Part shown: positions 15,146-18,085 of the stretch, in pieces
Numbering within the stretch: position 1 is the first letter of the stretch
How the letters are laid out: each line of letters opens with the position of its first letter
Source: Ruminococcaceae bacterium UBA1865
GTDB lineage: Bacteria > Bacillota > Clostridia > Oscillospirales > Acutalibacteraceae
Direction: 5' to 3'
Assembly: GCA_002338255.1 (NCBI GenBank)
Contig: DDHX01000018.1
Coordinates: forward strand, 8,572-26,656
Length of the DNA: 18,085 nt
Position numbers and translations under genes: made by a program
Notes under the pieces: generated by a model
What the model saw: the letters and a program-made list of their open reading frames with translations, nothing else
Told to the model about the DNA's origin: nothing
Database searches by the model: none

Positions 15146-15627
15146 ACGCGGGTCTATTATTCTTCCTTGCGCACAGAACTTCGCTGTGCCAGAAGAAAAT
15201 CAACCGTTATCTTGGGTTTTACGGGATTGAAATCGCGAAGGTAGAGATTTGCCCAAAATTGTCCGCCTTCAACCCCGCCATGTCACAGATGCTTTCCACA
15301 CTGCCGCTTGCTGTAGTGGTGAGTACTGCGGTCAGCCGGCGGCCGGACTGTGCAGTGCGGTTATTTGACACGCTGCATATTCCGCTCGACGCACGGGGTG
15401 AGCCAAAGGGCGTTTTGCAGCTGCACGGTGAGGACAAGACGGGGTATCTGATTGAAAGCCTCAATCAGGCCATTCTTGTGCTGCCGGATATGCCCGCAGA
15501 AATAGGCCTGATGCTTCCGCCCGCATGTGAGCGGCTCCAAAAAAAGTTTTCTCTAACCAATGAAGTACCGGCCGAGCCGGTTATCCCTTACGAGGAATTG
15601 ATAGAGAACTCCATGAATCCCAAATAA
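15142..15627 (+). CDS. Unknown protein, possible reduced CinA/MoaB-like fold, coupled to sortase
   Basis: A 161-residue protein I do not recognise directly. It has no clear signal peptide or strong membrane anchor, and a proline-rich tail (about 140-161). Its order of segments recalls the MoCF-binding domain of CinA/MoaB. A helix plus YGIEIAKVEI (27-36) comes first, then LAVVVSTAVSRRPDCAVRLFDTLHIPL (56-82), which sits where CinA has the TGGLGPTxDD loop and helix. QAILVLPDMPAEIGLML (109-125) then resembles the CinA ILLPGPPSEMKPM strand-loop. The ligand loop GG is replaced by STA, so cofactor binding is unlikely. It starts within the sortase stop (ATGA overlap) with GTGAGG upstream, which indicates coupled translation. 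Its stop codon is at the edge of the right repeat. Confidence 0.75.
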   Translation: MNAGLLFFLAHRTSLCQKKINRYLGFYGIEIAKVEICPKLSAFNPAMSQMLSTLPLAVVVSTAVSRRPDCAVRLFDTLHIPLDARGEPKGVLQLHGEDKTGYLIESLNQAILVLPDMPAEIGLMLPPACERLQKKFSLTNEVPAEPVIPYEELIENSMNPK

Positions 15628-15735
15628 TACTATTCTCCAATTAAAATGTATGTTTCAATTGGAGAACGACCGGCTACGTCGTGCTTTTTTGCGCCTATAA
15701 AAATGTGATTCCACGGTTCTAATGGATTTTAGTAT
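15625..15735 (-). repeat. MITE-like repeat, right copy (short form, inverted)
   Basis: A 111-base inverted copy of the element at 13864-14025, lacking its central 49 bases. It contains the long hairpin 15633-15666 (TTCTCCAATT with AATTGGAGAA) and a second stem ACGAC/GTCGT around 15667-15683. The first three bases form the TAA stop of the 161-residue gene, and the far end (AGTAT) lies 19 bases before the serine hydrolase ATG. The hand alignment to the left copy gives roughly 92% identity over shared bases. Confidence 0.85.
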
Positions 15736-15754
15736 AAATCGGAGGATTTAACCA

Positions 15755-17563
15755 ATGATGGATTTGTTTTCACAAATGAAAACTGTTGATTTGCTACTGA
15801 AATTTTTACGCGGCGATATGCAGCACATTACGCCTTATCCGTTTGTACCCCAGAAAAAAAAGAATATCCCTCAAGGCAACATCGGCGATCTTCCGCACTC
15901 CACGCCGGAAACCGAAGGGGTTCCAAGCGCGTACATACAACAATTTTTCGAGGAGCTTAATGCCTGCGATGAAATCCACGTTCACAGCGTAATGCTGCTG
16001 CGTCACGGAAAAGTCATTGCAGAGGGCAGTTTTAAACCGTATTTCAGCGGTTATCCCCATATGGTTTTTTCGCTTTCCAAAAGTATAACCGGCATGGCGG
16101 TCGGGATGGCGGTGAGCGACGGGCTGATTTCCCTCGATGAAAAAGTGATCGATATTTTTCCCGAAAAGGGAGTTATGTTCCGTAGCCCTAAAATCAACAA
16201 TATTACTGTAAGGCATTTACTGAATATGACGAGCGGCATTAAATTCAATGAAGTCGGCTCCGTAGTTGAAAGGGATTGGGTAAAAGCATTTTTGATGTCC
16301 GACTGCTCTTTTGAGCCGGGCACCGAATTTTATTATAACAGCATGAATTCTTATATGCTCAGCGCAATTGTTTGCAAAAGAACCGGTGTCGGACTGATGG
16401 AGTACCTCAATGAGCGCCTTTTTGTTCCGCTTGGCATTCACGATGTCACGTGGGACACCTGCCCGCTTGGAATTGAGAAGGGCGGCTGGGGGCTCTATTT
16501 ACATATTGCCGATATGGCAAAGCTCGGGCAGCTCTACTTGCAGGGCGGGCACTGGACGGTGAACGGCGAAATAAAGCAGCTGATTTCGGAGGACTGGATT
16601 CGGGAATCGACCAAAACCCAAACGCCGACGCGCGATAAAGACCACGCGAGCGGCTATGGGTATCAGATTTGGAACTTCGGTGCAAAAGACGCATACCAGT
16701 ACAACGGCGTCTTCGGCCAGTATGTGATTGTTCTGCCCGCGTGTGATATGGTGGTTGCAATCACAAGCGGAAGCCAGAATCTATTTTCCGACTGTTCCTG
16801 TAAAATTGTTGAAAAATATTTCGGCGATCAAGCGGCTGGCCTAACCGGCCACGCACTTCCAAACAACATCATGGCTTTGCGCTCATTGAAGAACACACTT
16901 GAGAATTTGTACGTTATCCCGGATACCGCACCAAAGCCCCAGCCTGTAAGCGGTTTGGGCATGTTTTTCAGCCGTTTTCTGCACCGCGGCAATCACGAGG
17001 AAATGCCCCGCCTTGCGGTTGGAATCGATCAAAAGCAGTACCGGCTCGAAAAAAGCTTTGGCACACTGATGCCCCTTATTCTGCAGGGCGTTACCAACAA
17101 TTTTTCCGGCGGAATCAACAAGGCTTCCTTTGCGTTTGAACCGGGGGTATGTGTAATTACGCTCAATGACGGCAACGATGAAAATGTGATTCGTGCCGGA
17201 TTGGACGGCGTACCGCGCCGCGGAAGCGTAACCCTTAATGAAGAAGTGTACGCAGTCGGTGCAACCGCACTGCTAACTACCGACGAAGATGACCGCACGG
17301 TGCTGAAGCTGTATATTTCATTTATCGAGACGCCGTGTGTCCGCATGATGAAATTCATTTTCTACGGTGAAAAACTGTTGATACGGTTTTTTGAGCTGCC
17401 AAGCGTTGCAGTGGCCTCGCAGATGCTGCTTGGGCTGGTCGGCGGAAACGGTAACTCCATGAACAAAATGCTGATGGATACCATTGCACAGCAGCGTCTT
17501 GCCGAACGCGTGGATACCATCATGCTTCCGCGCGCCAAAGGCACCCTTTTCGACGGAAAGTAA
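15755..17563 (+). CDS. Serine hydrolase (beta-lactamase/S12 fold) with long C-terminal extension
   Basis: A 602-residue protein. Residues about 50-345 form a penicillin-recognising hydrolase domain of the class C beta-lactamase/esterase type. It has nucleophile Ser106 and Lys109 in the SxxK motif (FSLSKS), a helix ITGMAVGMAVSDGLISLDEKV, the HLLNMTSGI element (154-162) and Tyr194 in YYNSMNSYML as the second motif. The region after about 350 has no fold I recognise; it reads as beta-rich (about 410-560) and then helical. There is no signal peptide or anchor, so it is probably cytoplasmic and an esterase, amidase or peptidase rather than a penicillin-binding protein. GGAGG precedes the ATG by 9 bases. 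It begins just after the right repeat and ends at a strong terminator. The substrate is unknown. Confidence 0.9.
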   Translation: MMDLFSQMKTVDLLLKFLRGDMQHITPYPFVPQKKKNIPQGNIGDLPHSTPETEGVPSAYIQQFFEELNACDEIHVHSVMLLRHGKVIAEGSFKPYFSGYPHMVFSLSKSITGMAVGMAVSDGLISLDEKVIDIFPEKGVMFRSPKINNITVRHLLNMTSGIKFNEVGSVVERDWVKAFLMSDCSFEPGTEFYYNSMNSYMLSAIVCKRTGVGLMEYLNERLFVPLGIHDVTWDTCPLGIEKGGWGLYLHIADMAKLGQLYLQGGHWTVNGEIKQLISEDWIRESTKTQTPTRDKDHASGYGYQIWNFGAKDAYQYNGVFGQYVIVLPACDMVVAITSGSQNLFSDCSCKIVEKYFGDQAAGLTGHALPNNIMALRSLKNTLENLYVIPDTAPKPQPVSGLGMFFSRFLHRGNHEEMPRLAVGIDQKQYRLEKSFGTLMPLILQGVTNNFSGGINKASFAFEPGVCVITLNDGNDENVIRAGLDGVPRRGSVTLNEEVYAVGATALLTTDEDDRTVLKLYISFIETPCVRMMKFIFYGEKLLIRFFELPSVAVASQMLLGLVGGNGNSMNKMLMDTIAQQRLAERVDTIMLPRAKGTLFDGK

Positions 17564-17574
17564 TTGGATAATGC

Positions 17575-17609
17575 AAAACAGCGGAACCAAAACTGGTTCC
17601 GCTGTTTTT
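17575..17609. terminator. Terminator between serine hydrolase and htrA
   Basis: A perfect 15-bp stem pairs 17575-17589 with 17594-17608 (AAAACAGCGGAACCA arm) around a 4-base loop and is followed by T on the plus strand. The minus-strand side also ends in TTTT, so it can serve both the serine hydrolase gene and the convergent protease gene. Confidence 0.9.
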
Positions 17610-17650
17610 AATAAAGAAGAGGGATTTATGAAAAAGTTTTACTTGTAAGC

Positions 17651-18085
17651 TTATTTGCCCGTTGACTGACTCAACTTTACCGTTGCGGTAAAGGATTTGC
17701 CCGTCGTCGAGGTTGTTACATTGAGCGTAACCGTTTGACCCGGTTTCTTCGAGGTAATCACAGAAGTAATTACATTTTGACTTGTGACATCTTTACCGTC
17801 AATCTTTGTAATCACGTCGCCTTTTTTAATACCTGCAGCCGTAATGGCGTCACTTGTTACTGCACCCACGTACATACCGGTGGGCAAACCGTAAAAACGG
17901 GAAACCATGCTGTCAATATATTGACCGGAAATGCCGAGCACTGCTCTGTCTTTGACATATCCGTACTGCTTTAGGTCGCTGATGATAGGCTGTGCAATGT
18001 TAATCGGGATGGCGAACCCAAGTCCTTCATAGCCGGTTGCGACGATTTTGGATGAGTTGATTCCGATGACCTGGCCGTACATATT
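17651..18085 (-). CDS. HtrA/DegP-type S1C serine protease, C-terminal part (runs off window)
   Basis: The visible 144 residues are the end of an extracytoplasmic trypsin-like quality-control protease. The fragment opens with the last strands of the protease domain (YGQVIGINSSKI, then GLGFAIPIN, the standard HtrA sequence after the catalytic serine). A short linker follows, then one PDZ domain (AVLGISGQY; YVGAVTSDAITAAGIKKGDVITKI; GQTVTLNV) for binding unfolded C-termini. The catalytic His, Asp and Ser, and the expected N-terminal membrane anchor, lie beyond the right edge. The C-terminus is close to the PDZ end, so there is a single PDZ. It converges on the serine hydrolase gene and shares its terminator. 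Confidence 0.93.
   Translation of the reverse strand, partial: NMYGQVIGINSSKIVATGYEGLGFAIPINIAQPIISDLKQYGYVKDRAVLGISGQYIDSMVSRFYGLPTGMYVGAVTSDAITAAGIKKGDVITKIDGKDVTSQNVITSVITSKKPGQTVTLNVTTSTTGKSFTATVKLSQSTGK

Noticed and set aside
13864..15735. Invertase-controlled phase switch as a firm call
   Set aside because: The repeats differ at about 8% of positions and in length, no recombinase gene is nearby, and no promoter clearly points inward from one side only. It is kept as one hypothesis among several.
17628..17648. Six-codon open frame MKKFYL with an AGAGGG site upstream
   Set aside because: It looks like the relic of a gene start just after the terminator, but six codons facing the end of a convergent gene are not enough to call a gene.
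1..18085. CRISPR array, tRNA, rRNA, prophage or complete insertion sequence
   Set aside because: No regularly spaced repeats, cloverleaf genes, phage structural genes or transposase genes were seen.

Overview
The window looks like a piece of chromosome from a low-to-mid GC Gram-positive anaerobe of class Clostridia, most likely in or near the Oscillospiraceae/Ruminococcaceae. The evidence is strong AGGAGG-type ribosome binding sites, a class B sortase, a DUF951 (YyzM-like) gene beside prfA, a Sua5-type TsaC, and a GluRS/GlnRS pair. The assignment is inferred from gene content only; no rRNA or tRNA gene is present.

Region 1 (about 100-5240, minus strand) is a housekeeping operon read right to left: DUF951 protein, release factor 1 (prfA), threonylcarbamoyl-AMP synthase (tsaC/sua5), dephospho-CoA kinase (coaE, TTG start), a membrane-anchored lytic transglycosylase and an M18 aminopeptidase. 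From prfA on, the genes abut or overlap. The operon ends in a strong hairpin at 102-154. A divergent promoter region at 5150-5340 serves this operon and birA. Region 2 (5343-10430) has birA on the plus strand, a shared convergent terminator, and then on the minus strand glnS, gltX and a VanY-type D,D-carboxypeptidase. A well-formed gltX promoter overlaps the 3' end of vanY.

Region 3 (10431-12788) is looser: a 61-residue small protein with its own terminator, a mini-GNAT acetyltransferase, and a patatin-like phospholipase. Region 4 (12708-17609, plus strand) holds a PsuK/YeiI-type nucleoside kinase with an N-terminal winged helix, a class B sortase translationally coupled to a 161-residue unknown protein, and a two-part serine hydrolase ending in a perfect terminator. 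The right edge carries the C-terminal end of an HtrA/DegP-type protease on the minus strand.

The most unusual structure is in region 4. The sortase and its partner gene are bracketed by two inverted copies (13864-14025 and 15625-15735) of a MITE-like repeat, about 92% identical over about 110 aligned bases. Each copy has imperfect terminal inverted repeats and internal hairpins. The repeat ends supply the stop codon of psuK and of the 161-residue gene. The two copies could pair across the transcript or mediate inversion of the 1.6-kb segment between them. The 161-residue protein itself looks like a reduced CinA/MoaB-type fold without the usual ligand loop, which makes a sortase-coupled module that I do not recognise.
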